Source of the DNA: Clostridia bacterium
GTDB taxonomy: Bacteria; Bacillota_E; SLMV01; PUMD01
Assembly: GCA_003563755.1 (NCBI GenBank)
Contig: PWUB01000108.1
Coordinates: 1 to 13,327 of the forward strand
Reading direction: 5' to 3'
Length of the DNA: 13,327 nt
The notes beneath the pieces were generated by a model. That model was not told the DNA's origin and made no database searches. It worked only from the letters and a program-made list of their open reading frames with translations. Positions 1 through 6,624 of the stretch are shown piece after piece. The translations under genes and the position numbers were made by a program. The number at the start of each line of letters is the position of its first letter. The stretch's first letter is position 1.

Positions 1-497
1 ATCATCATCACATCATCCTGTATGGGCTCTACGCACAAGAGCTTGAGCCAGGCCTGCCTGATCACCCTGCGAAAGCGGGCGGTGAGAATCTCTGGAGTTC
101 CCGACTGCACAATGGGGCATATGGAGGCCCCTCTATCATCGAGGATCATGTGCAGGCGTCCCGCTTCATCCAGGTGCGGGGTCAGGGGGAAGCTCCTGCA
201 GGCGAAGGGCCTCAACTCCCGGGGGCATTCACCCCAGCAGCTGACGAACCATCCGCCGCGCTCCCACGAGGGTGGGAACACGTACCGCCGCGAGTCATGC
301 CACTTCCTCTGCAGCCACGGTTGATCCCCGATGATGAGTTGTTCACCCGGGTACAGGTACATTCCCACATCGGGGGCCCAATCCTGGCAGCACATCGAGC
401 CACAGAGGCGTCCGCAATCATAGGTCAGAGGCGTTTCATCCGCGGTCATTCGGTAGATGTGGGTCCAGAGCGTGAGTAGTCCCTCGTTGCTGAGCAC
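1..497 (-). CDS. Cysteine-rich putative zinc/iron-chelating protein (partial, 3' end beyond left edge)
   Basis: An open frame runs from a GTG at 497 to the left edge with no stop, giving 165 residues. The start is supported by GGGAGG on the minus strand (508-503), 5 bases upstream. Cysteines are clustered: YDCGRLCGSMCC (C28, C32, C36, C37), then a second group at C87, C91 and C100 around ECPRELRPFACRSFPL, and C127 in SICP. This CxxxCxxxCC plus RPxACRxFPL layout recalls the putative zinc- or iron-chelating (YkgJ/CxxCxxCC-like) proteins, including related short proteins I recall from clostridia; that family link is from memory of motifs, not a search. No signal peptide or membrane segment is visible, so it is probably cytoplasmic. 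The molecular role is unknown. It is divergent from the membrane-protein gene at 770, with 272 bases between the starts. Confidence 0.8.
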   Translation of the reverse strand, partial: MLSNEGLLTLWTHIYRMTADETPLTYDCGRLCGSMCCQDWAPDVGMYLYPGEQLIIGDQPWLQRKWHDSRRYVFPPSWERGGWFVSCWGECPRELRPFACRSFPLTPHLDEAGRLHMILDDRGASICPIVQSGTPEILTARFRRVIRQAWLKLLCVEPIQDDVMM

Positions 498-769
498 TGT
501 GCCCTCCCTTGCGGTAGCAGTACGCGTCAAGTCTCTCACACCCGCCGCGAGCTGCACAAGCAGAAGTCCCCTTGACCGCCGTGGGCTACCCACATCACCC
601 GGGATCTGCATCGGAGAATGCACCGGACATCGCAGCCTAACCGCGATCGCAGTTTCTGCGGGATGCCTTCAGGTCAGTACCAGTCAATCTCTTGCGGGGG
701 GGAATCCGGCAAAGTGTGGCGAATACTTACCAGGTGAGTCAAGCGGTGTAGGAGGAGGGATTCGCGTTG
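498..769. other. Divergent intergenic region
   Basis: These 272 bases separate two genes transcribed outward. I see no convincing promoter pair. Two perfect 5-bp/3-base-loop inverted repeats, GTGGGCTACCCAC (581-593) and CGCAGTTTCTGCG (648-660), and the palindrome GCGATCGC (643-650) are the only symmetry noticed. The ends are occupied by the ribosome binding sites of the flanking genes. Confidence 0.4.
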
Positions 770-1321
770 GTGGAGACGGAAGCTGAACAGGAGGAGAAGG
801 TCTCTGGGCAGGATAGAAACATGGTTGCAGGTGCAGAGGGCGTCATCCGGTTCCTCCGGCGATATGCAGGATGGCTCGGGGTGACTGTGCCCTTTTTCGT
901 ACACCTGTGGGTGGCGGTACGCAACCTCAGGCTCGGTATCCATACAGCTCTGCCCGAATTTGCTGATGTGAGCGGGGAGGGAGTGACTGTCTGGCTTCAG
1001 ACCTATAGAACTCTCTTCGTAAGGCCGGAGACCTGGACGGTGCTGGCCCGGCTGTATGCCCTGTGGACGCTGGTGTTCCTGATCCTTTCGATATACAGGG
1101 CGCTGCGCGAGGACAACAGTGTGCTATACGGAGTTGCACTGTTTTTTGCTCACGGCCTGGCGGGCGTGCTCATCCTGGCGGTGCTTACGCCCACCCTGTG
1201 GGTTCTGCTGGCGGGATGGGGCCCGCGTATAGTTGAGCTGACGCCACCTCTGGTGCTGCTTTTCATCGGCTCGATACTGACTATCGCTGCCAGGAGCGCA
1301 TCCGGCGAGCCGACGGCTTAG
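770..1321 (+). CDS. Hypothetical multi-pass membrane protein
   Basis: I do not recognise this 183-residue protein. The N-terminus is acidic (METEAEQEEK), followed by a basic patch (RFLRRY, 28-32) and hydrophobic segments at roughly 33-50, 90-109, 118-150 (long enough for one kinked or two helices) and 156-175, so four or five membrane passes are likely. The loop at about 52-88 is polar and the C-terminal tail is short. GTG at 770 is used as the start; TTG at 767 is equally possible, since both lie behind the purine-rich GGAGGAGGGA at 751-760. Coding is supported by codon-like GC bias and by the alternation of hydrophobic helices with charged loops. The gene stands alone: divergent from the cysteine-rich gene on its left and separated by 276 bases from miaB on its right. 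No catalytic motif is visible, so no function is assigned. Confidence 0.75.
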   Translation: METEAEQEEKVSGQDRNMVAGAEGVIRFLRRYAGWLGVTVPFFVHLWVAVRNLRLGIHTALPEFADVSGEGVTVWLQTYRTLFVRPETWTVLARLYALWTLVFLILSIYRALREDNSVLYGVALFFAHGLAGVLILAVLTPTLWVLLAGWGPRIVELTPPLVLLFIGSILTIAARSASGEPTA

Positions 1322-1597
1322 ATCTGCTGTCACACGCCGACCAGCCCTTCCCCGACGCATATCTTTGGGGGTGGGTCGCTTGTGCAGCCCGTGCAGTCTC
1401 TCCCGCTGGGAGTGTGCTGGCCCCTTTACCAAACCCACCAGGCACATATTCAATGATGACGGGCTGTCCATTTGGGGGTCCGTTCGGATGGGACTGGCCC
1501 GCCCGGCGAGCCGTGAACCCGATGGTGATCGGCTGGGATATCGTCCGTGGCGGTGGTATCCTATTCACAAATGAGCGATGAGGCATGGAGGTCCGAT
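1322..1597. other. Intergenic region before miaB
   Basis: No supported gene lies here. A small perfect hairpin CTCCCGCTGGGAG (1400-1412) and a repeated TTTGGGGGT (near 1364 and 1470) are visible. No promoter with acceptable -35 and -10 elements was found, and no T-run terminator follows the membrane-protein gene. Short frames crossing it have no family features. Confidence 0.4.
1587..1591 (+). promoter_or_regulatory. Ribosome binding site that favours a TTG start for miaB
   Basis: GGAGG lies 6 bases before TTG 1598. The alternative ATG at 1571 and GTG at 1547 have no Shine-Dalgarno-like sequence at a suitable distance, so the TTG start, which gives a protein beginning MKEKKSYHIQTYGCQMN, is preferred. 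Confidence 0.55.
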
Positions 1598-2926
1598 TTG
1601 AAGGAGAAAAAATCCTACCACATACAGACATACGGGTGCCAGATGAACGAACACGATTCCGAGGTGTTAGCCGGGGTGCTCGAGGACATCGGCTACCGCA
1701 GGGCCCACGGACCGTCAGAGGCCGATGTCATCCTGCTCAACACCTGCTGCGTGAGGGAGAGCGCGGAGCAGAGAGTCCTCGGCGAGCTGGGGAGGTTGAA
1801 ACGGCACAGGCGCGGCAAGGGGAGTCCCCTGCTCGGGGTCTCGGGCTGCATGGTCATGCAGGACGCATCCGTTGAGAAGATCAGGCAGCGCGCTCCCCAC
1901 GTGGATTTCGTCCTCGGCACCGATCAGCTGCACCGTCTGCCCGAATTCATCGAGCGAGCTCACGCCTGCCGCCACATGCTGGTCGAGCGGGAGGAAGGTG
2001 AGGGAATGCTTCCCACCGACCTGCCGCGGCGGCGCGTGCAGGGGGTCCGAGCCTGGGTCCCCATAATCTACGGGTGCGACAACTACTGCACCTACTGCAT
2101 AGTACCCTACGTGAGGGGTCGGGAGAAGTCGCGCCCCGCGCGCGACATACGGCGGGAGGCGGAGCTGCTGGTGGCTGACGGAGTGAGAGAGATCACCCTC
2201 CTTGGGCAGAACGTTAACTCCTACGGTAGGGACCGGGGAGGGCACATTGATTTCGGAGGCCTGCTGGCCGCCCTTGACCGGATCGAGGGACTGCGCCGTA
2301 TACGTTACACCACCTCCCACCCCAGGGATTTCGACCCGAAGCTGGTTGACAGGATCGTCGGCCTGGACCGGGTATGCGAACACTTCCATCTTCCGGTGCA
2401 GAGCGGAAGCGACCGCATCCTACAGCGCATGAACCGTGGCTACACCAGGGACCGTTATCTTGACCTGGTTCACTACATTCGGAAGGTGATCCCAGGGGCT
2501 GCCATCACCACCGACGTGATCGTCGGTTTTCCCGGCGAAACCGAGGATGATTTCCAGGATACCTACGATCTGTTCCGTGAGGTCCGCTACGACAGTGCGT
2601 TCAGCTTCCTGTACTCGCCGCGAACGGGTACCGAGGCTGCTTCCTACGAGGAGCACGTTCCTGATGAGGTCAAGAAGGACCGACTCAACCGTCTCAATGA
2701 ACTTCAGCAGGCGGTATCTCTGGAGCGAAACCGACGGATGGTGGATACGGAGATGACCCTGCTGATCGAGGGACCGAGCCCACGGGATCGGGCTGTCCTG
2801 AGGGGAAGAACCCGAACCAACAAGCTGGTTCTCGTCTCCGGGAGCGAGGAATGCACCGACCGCTTCGTCCGGGCCCGCATCACCAGGGCTGAACCCTATC
2901 AGCTCCGTGGCGAGTTGCTGGAGTGA
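1598..2926 (+). CDS. miaB: tRNA-2-methylthio-N6-dimethylallyladenosine synthase (MiaB)
   Basis: MiaB converts i6A37 of tRNAs reading UNN codons to ms2i6A, using two iron-sulfur clusters and SAM. The 442-residue protein shows the full family architecture. The N-terminal UPF0004 domain has its three cluster-binding cysteines (C14 in TYGCQMN, C50 in NTCCVRE, C84 in SGCM). The radical-SAM domain has the CxxxCxxC triad GCDNYCTYC (C160, C164, C167), followed by GREKSRP and LLGQNVNSYG. A TRAM-like RNA-binding domain fills the last 65 or so residues (from about RRMVDTEMTLLIEG). NTCCVRE, GQNVNSYG and HLPVQSGS fit MiaB better than MtaB or RimO. The start is taken at TTG 1598 because of its ribosome binding site; ATG 1571 would add nine residues. 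Its substrate is made by MiaA, encoded about 5.4 kb downstream. The usual miaB-mutS neighbourhood is here interrupted by an opposing methyltransferase gene. Confidence 0.95.
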   Translation: MKEKKSYHIQTYGCQMNEHDSEVLAGVLEDIGYRRAHGPSEADVILLNTCCVRESAEQRVLGELGRLKRHRRGKGSPLLGVSGCMVMQDASVEKIRQRAPHVDFVLGTDQLHRLPEFIERAHACRHMLVEREEGEGMLPTDLPRRRVQGVRAWVPIIYGCDNYCTYCIVPYVRGREKSRPARDIRREAELLVADGVREITLLGQNVNSYGRDRGGHIDFGGLLAALDRIEGLRRIRYTTSHPRDFDPKLVDRIVGLDRVCEHFHLPVQSGSDRILQRMNRGYTRDRYLDLVHYIRKVIPGAAITTDVIVGFPGETEDDFQDTYDLFREVRYDSAFSFLYSPRTGTEAASYEEHVPDEVKKDRLNRLNELQQAVSLERNRRMVDTEMTLLIEGPSPRDRAVLRGRTRTNKLVLVSGSEECTDRFVRARITRAEPYQLRGELLE

Positions 2927-3087
2927 GAGGGGCACCGCATGTGGGGTGCGTGATGCGAGGATGAATACCTGATCTCGGGGGACAGGTCTCTGGTCTTGTC
3001 GCAGATGATCGGTGTCGCGATGCTCATGGTGGGTTTCTCTGTTTCTACGTTGAACACACCGCCCACCCGAGGAGGGCTCAGACCCCC

Positions 3088-3948
3088 TCACAGCGGAGCG
3101 GGCTTTTCGAGCACGGCGACGACCATGCGGATGAAGCATTCCTTGAGGATGGGGATCCGCGATAGGGGCCACAGGAAGTGGCGGAGCGGCTCTTCGTGGT
3201 AGTGTATGAGCCGGGCAGGCAGGGACGCAGCCAGACCCCTGAACCCTCGCGCCGTCATGCCGTTGACGTAGGCCAGCTGTGTTGCCCGGGAGAAGTCGTC
3301 GCCCAACCTGAGGCGCAGCCGTCTCTCGGCATCGGGCAGGCCCCGCAGCAGCTGCCGGTAGGCGCTCACCAGGGTGCTCTGTCTGAACATCAGGTGAACC
3401 CAGGGTATGCCGATCGCATCGGTCAGGTGGGCTCCGTGGGGGTGGTAGTAGGGAGGAAAGCTGACGTAGATGCGGCCGCCCGGGACCAGGACCCGCAGGC
3501 ACTCCTCGAGGGCCTGCCCCGGCCTGTCAAGGTGTTCGATGGTGTCATTGAGGATGATGGTGTCGAAGGCTTCGCCACCGAAGGGCATTTCGGCTGCGTC
3601 GGAGGTTATGAAGGTCGTTCGGTGGGCCAGCTGCACCTGTTCGCTGAACCGTTGGGCCTCCTCGCGGTACTCAGGCACCACGTCGAGCCCCCACACGTGC
3701 TCTGCCCCCTGGCGGGCGTAGTAGCATGCCTTGCCCCCGGCACCACAGCCGACGTCCAGTACGGTCCGCCCGCAGAACATGGACTCAGTGGTGGTGAAAC
3801 GGAGGAAGTACTCGATGGTGCGGTGTCCCTGCTCGAACTGCCACCGGGCGTAGGTCATCTCGCCGTCGGTTTCCATGTTGAAGGGATGCGCAGGAAGGGG
3901 AAATAGACGGTTCATGGCCAGGAGCAGGGCGACTCCTGCTGAACTCAT
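3088..3948 (-). CDS. Class I SAM-dependent methyltransferase, substrate unknown
   Basis: This 286-residue protein is a Rossmann-fold (Methyltransf_11-like) methyltransferase. Motif I is VLDVGCGAGG (63-72), the acidic residue closing strand 2 is D89 in WGLDVV, SDAAEMPF fits the adenine-binding loop, and LNDTIEHLDRPG with LRVLVPGGRIYVSFPP fits strands 4 and 5. The C-terminal third (HPHGAHLTDAIGIPWVHLMF onward) looks like a substrate lid seen in methyltransferases acting on small molecules, glycans or lipids, but the substrate cannot be read from sequence. The ATG at 3948 has AGGAGG on the minus strand (3960-3955) 6 bases upstream; a frame open further upstream to 4257 runs antisense through mutS and is not used. 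It converges on miaB and diverges from mutS, with a start-to-start gap of only 93 bases and apparently overlapping promoters. It is not a visible member of the repair pathway. Confidence 0.88.
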   Translation of the reverse strand: MSSAGVALLLAMNRLFPLPAHPFNMETDGEMTYARWQFEQGHRTIEYFLRFTTTESMFCGRTVLDVGCGAGGKACYYARQGAEHVWGLDVVPEYREEAQRFSEQVQLAHRTTFITSDAAEMPFGGEAFDTIILNDTIEHLDRPGQALEECLRVLVPGGRIYVSFPPYYHPHGAHLTDAIGIPWVHLMFRQSTLVSAYRQLLRGLPDAERRLRLRLGDDFSRATQLAYVNGMTARGFRGLAASLPARLIHYHEEPLRHFLWPLSRIPILKECFIRMVVAVLEKPAPL

Positions 3949-3970
3949 GGCATTCCTCCTCTCGTGTGGC

Positions 3971-4000
3971 TTAATCGCCGGAGCATCTTTTTTGTACAAT
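3971..4000 (+). promoter_or_regulatory. Possible promoter of the mutS-mutL-miaA operon
   Basis: TACAAT at 3995-4000 matches the -10 consensus at 5 of 6 positions and lies 41 bases before the mutS ATG. The best -35, TTAATC at 3971-3976 with an 18-base spacer, is poor (3 of 6), so the element may be weak or activator dependent. It interlocks with the minus-strand promoter at the palindrome TTGTACAA (3993-4000 region). Confidence 0.4.
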
Positions 4001-4019
4001 ACACAGAGAGTCCGGTCAA
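3991..4019 (-). promoter_or_regulatory. Probable sigma-70/A-type promoter of the methyltransferase gene
   Basis: On the minus strand TTGACC (4019-4014) and TACAAA (3996-3991) are separated by exactly 17 bases. That is 5 of 6 and 4 of 6 matches to the consensus with ideal spacing. The predicted transcript would start near 3984 and have a leader of about 35 bases before ATG 3948. The -10 shares bases 3995-3996 with the plus-strand TACAAT assigned to mutS. Confidence 0.55.
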
Positions 4020-4041
4020 GATTGCAGGTAGGGAGGACGAG

Positions 4042-6624
4042 ATGGGCGACAAGGATGAAGTCACTACTCCCATGATGAAGCAGTATCTCAGCATCAAGGA
4101 ATCCTACCCCGATGACATATTGTTCTTCCGCATGGGTGACTTCTACGAGATGTTTTTCGAGGACGCACAACTGGCCGCCGAAACCCTGGACATAGTTCTC
4201 ACCTCCCGCGACGGCGGAGGCGGGGTTCGTGTACCGATGGCGGGAGTTCCCCACCATTCGGCGGACTCGTACATACAGAGGCTGGTCGATGCCGGCCGGC
4301 GCGTTGCCATCTGCGAGCAGATGGAGGAGGCCGGTCAGGCCCGGGGGTTGGTCAGACGAGAGGTGGTCCGGGTGATCACCCCTGGTGCCCGGTTAGACTC
4401 CGGAATGATCGACGGCGACCGGGACAACCTGGCGGCAGCTGTCACCGGCGGACCCAACTCCCTGGGCATGGCCGTCGCTGACATCTCGACCGGTTTCTTC
4501 ACCTGTTTCGAGGTGGATGGTCCGGATGCTCACAGGAAGATAGTGGGTGAGTTCGCCCGTTTCAGCCCTGCTGAATGCTGCCTCGAGCCCGGCCTTTGCG
4601 GCGAAGGAGAACTCCGGGAAACCTTTGCCCAGCTCGGCGCCGTCCATTTCCCCGGCCTCGAGGAGTGGGTGTTCGAAGAACGGACCTGCCGGGAGATCCT
4701 CAAAGATCATTTCCGGGTGGCGGACCTGGCCGGCTTCGGCTGTGAGGACAAGCCCCAGGCCCTCAGGGCCGCGGGCAGCTTGCTCAGCTACCTCAGAGAC
4801 ACCCAGAGGAACGCCCTACGGCAGGTCACCGCCCTGCGCACCTACCGCATCGAGGACTACCTGGTCATCGATCCCGTGGCCAAAAGGACTCTTGAACTCA
4901 CCGAGCCCCTCTTCTCCGACCGGAAGGGGGGAACCCTCCTGGAGGTCCTGGACCGGACCCAGACCTCGATGGGTGCTCGGCTCCTCCGCCGCCAGTTGCA
5001 GCGGCCCCTCCGCGATCCATCCGGGATCAACCACCGACTGGATGCCGTGGAGGCCCTGGTGAGGGACCCCGCCTGTAGGGAGCAGCTGCGTGATGCCCTG
5101 CGGGTCATCAGTGACCTCGAAAGACTCTCTGCCAGGGTCACTCACGGAACCGCAGGGCCCCGGGAGATGTCGGCCCTGAGAGATTCCATCGCCCGGGTTC
5201 CCCTGGTTGCAGACGCTCTCGAGGGCATCTGCACCTCCGCCCCCAGGAGCTCGCCCTGGATCTCTCTCTGCAAGGGAATGGATTCCCTGGAGGACATCTG
5301 TACCGAGATCTCCCGAGCCCTCGTCGACGACCCGCCCACCACCCTGACCGAGGGAGGAATCATCCGGGGTGGTTACGACGAGGATATCGATCACCTCCGT
5401 CGAGAGGCCGAGGAGGGAAAGCAGTGGATCGCGAACCTCGAGATCAGCGAGCGGGAGAGGACGGGGATCAAATCCCTCAAGGTCGGTCACAACAAGGTCT
5501 TTGGCTATTACATCGAGGTGACCAATCCCAACCGCGACCTGGTCCCCTCCGACTACGATAGGAAGCAGACCCTGGTCAACTCAGAGCGCTACATCACTCC
5601 CGAGCTCAAGGAGAAAGAGGCCATCATTCTCGGTGCCCAGGAGCGGATGTCTGACCTGGAACACCAGGCCTTCGTTCGCTTGCGCCGGTGGGTCGGCGAC
5701 CGTGTCGAGCGTCTGCTGGATACTGCATCCAGGCTGGCGCAGATAGACGTCTACCTCAGCCTGGCCGCCCTCGCCGCCTCCGCCAACTACTGCCGGCCGA
5801 AGGTGGATGACAGCCTGGTGCTGGACATCGTGGGGGGTCGGCATCCCGTACTGGAGGATTCCGAGCTCGAGGAACCCTTCGTGCCCAACGACAGCTACAC
5901 CGACTGCGACGGCCAGGCCCTCATCGTGGTCACGGGGCCGAACATGTCGGGTAAGTCCACCTACCTGCGCCAGGTGGCGCTGATCGTGATCATGGCGCAG
6001 ATGGGCTCCTTCGTGCCGGCCGACCGCGCCCGGATCGGGGTCTGCGACCAGGTATTCACCCGCATAGGCGCCGCCGATGACCTGACCCGTGGCAGGAGCA
6101 CCTTCATGACGGAGATGACGGAGGTGGCCAACATTCTCAACAATGCCACCACCAGGAGCCTGCTCATCCTGGACGAGGTGGGGCGGGGTACCAGCACTTA
6201 CGACGGGATCAGCATCGCCTGGGCCACCTGTGAGCACATACGGCGGCACCCGCGCCTGGGATGCCGCACCCTGTTCGCCACTCACTACCACGAGCTGACA
6301 CGGTTGGCCGACCATTATCACGGCATCACCAACTACTCGGTGGCGGTGAGGGAAAAGGGCGACGAGGTGATATTCTTGCGCCGGGTGGTCCCGGGTCCCA
6401 CCGATGAGAGCTACGGCATCCACGTGGCCCGGCTCGCCGGACTGCCGCCGGGGGGGATCAGCAGGGCACGCGATATTCTGGATCACCTCGAGGAATCCTC
6501 GGCGTCCCTGGCGGAGGTCACGGGGGATGAAGAGCCTGCGGCCGACGAGCGCAGCATTATACGGGCCAGGGATTCGTACGACCAGGTGTCCCTCTTTTCA
6601 AAAGGAGATGAGAACCGTGAATGA
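4042..6624 (+). CDS. mutS: DNA mismatch repair protein MutS
   Basis: MutS recognises mismatches and small loops and recruits MutL in an ATP-dependent way. The 860-residue length is normal. The mismatch-reading Phe-x-Glu is FYE at 34-36 within MGDFYEMFFEDA. Connector, lever and clamp regions follow (core motif GYYIEVTNPN). The C-terminal ABC-type ATPase has Walker A TGPNMSGKST (K638), the DDLTRGRSTFMTEM signature, Walker B LLILDEVGRGTS (D711, E712) and ATHYHEL. Near the C-terminus QVSLF (848-852) matches a beta-clamp binding pentapeptide. This set distinguishes MutS1 from MutS2, which lacks the mismatch domain. ATG 4042 is preceded by GGGAGG (4031-4036) with a 5-base spacer; an open frame from 3964 lacks this and would extend beyond the usual N-terminus. 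It is the first gene of an apparent mutS-mutL-miaA operon and overlaps mutL by 8 bases. Confidence 0.97.
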   Translation: MGDKDEVTTPMMKQYLSIKESYPDDILFFRMGDFYEMFFEDAQLAAETLDIVLTSRDGGGGVRVPMAGVPHHSADSYIQRLVDAGRRVAICEQMEEAGQARGLVRREVVRVITPGARLDSGMIDGDRDNLAAAVTGGPNSLGMAVADISTGFFTCFEVDGPDAHRKIVGEFARFSPAECCLEPGLCGEGELRETFAQLGAVHFPGLEEWVFEERTCREILKDHFRVADLAGFGCEDKPQALRAAGSLLSYLRDTQRNALRQVTALRTYRIEDYLVIDPVAKRTLELTEPLFSDRKGGTLLEVLDRTQTSMGARLLRRQLQRPLRDPSGINHRLDAVEALVRDPACREQLRDALRVISDLERLSARVTHGTAGPREMSALRDSIARVPLVADALEGICTSAPRSSPWISLCKGMDSLEDICTEISRALVDDPPTTLTEGGIIRGGYDEDIDHLRREAEEGKQWIANLEISERERTGIKSLKVGHNKVFGYYIEVTNPNRDLVPSDYDRKQTLVNSERYITPELKEKEAIILGAQERMSDLEHQAFVRLRRWVGDRVERLLDTASRLAQIDVYLSLAALAASANYCRPKVDDSLVLDIVGGRHPVLEDSELEEPFVPNDSYTDCDGQALIVVTGPNMSGKSTYLRQVALIVIMAQMGSFVPADRARIGVCDQVFTRIGAADDLTRGRSTFMTEMTEVANILNNATTRSLLILDEVGRGTSTYDGISIAWATCEHIRRHPRLGCRTLFATHYHELTRLADHYHGITNYSVAVREKGDEVIFLRRVVPGPTDESYGIHVARLAGLPPGGISRARDILDHLEESSASLAEVTGDEEPAADERSIIRARDSYDQVSLFSKGDENRE
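6603..6607 (+). promoter_or_regulatory. Ribosome binding site inside the end of mutS that sets the mutL start
   Basis: AGGAG at 6603-6607 sits 9 bases before GTG 6617. It abuts ATG 6608 with no spacer, so the in-frame GTG is the better start even though an ATG is available. Confidence 0.6.

Noticed and set aside
22..479. Two plus-strand frames of about 100 codons at the left edge
   Set aside because: They are shadows of the minus-strand cysteine-rich gene, which has the better codon pattern, a ribosome binding site and recognisable motifs.
643..650. GCGATCGC palindrome as a cyanobacterial HIP1 element
   Set aside because: I noticed it only once, without the repetition typical of HIP1, and the gene content does not suggest a cyanobacterium.
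2932..2949. Hairpin GCACC...GGTGC after miaB as a terminator
   Set aside because: The stem is only 5 bp with an 8-base loop and no T-run follows.
3484..3500. FPPYYHP in the methyltransferase as a DNA adenine methylase (N/D)PPY motif
   Set aside because: It follows the strand 5 motif LVPGGRIYVS rather than strand 4, and the residue before PP is Phe; the protein fits a small-molecule type methyltransferase, so a link to mismatch-repair strand marking is not supported.
2420..3502. Minus-strand frame of 360 codons spanning the end of miaB and part of the methyltransferase
   Set aside because: It lies antisense to the conserved TRAM end of MiaB and out of frame with the methyltransferase; its composition is Pro/Arg-rich, typical of shadow frames.
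3178..3906. Plus-strand frame of 242 codons opposite the methyltransferase
   Set aside because: It is fully antisense to a gene with clear SAM-binding motifs and shows no family motif of its own; long antisense frames are expected in G+C-rich DNA.
5581..6486. Minus-strand frame of 301 codons opposite the MutS ATPase domain
   Set aside because: It is antisense to the most conserved part of MutS, with no ribosome binding site or domain signature seen.
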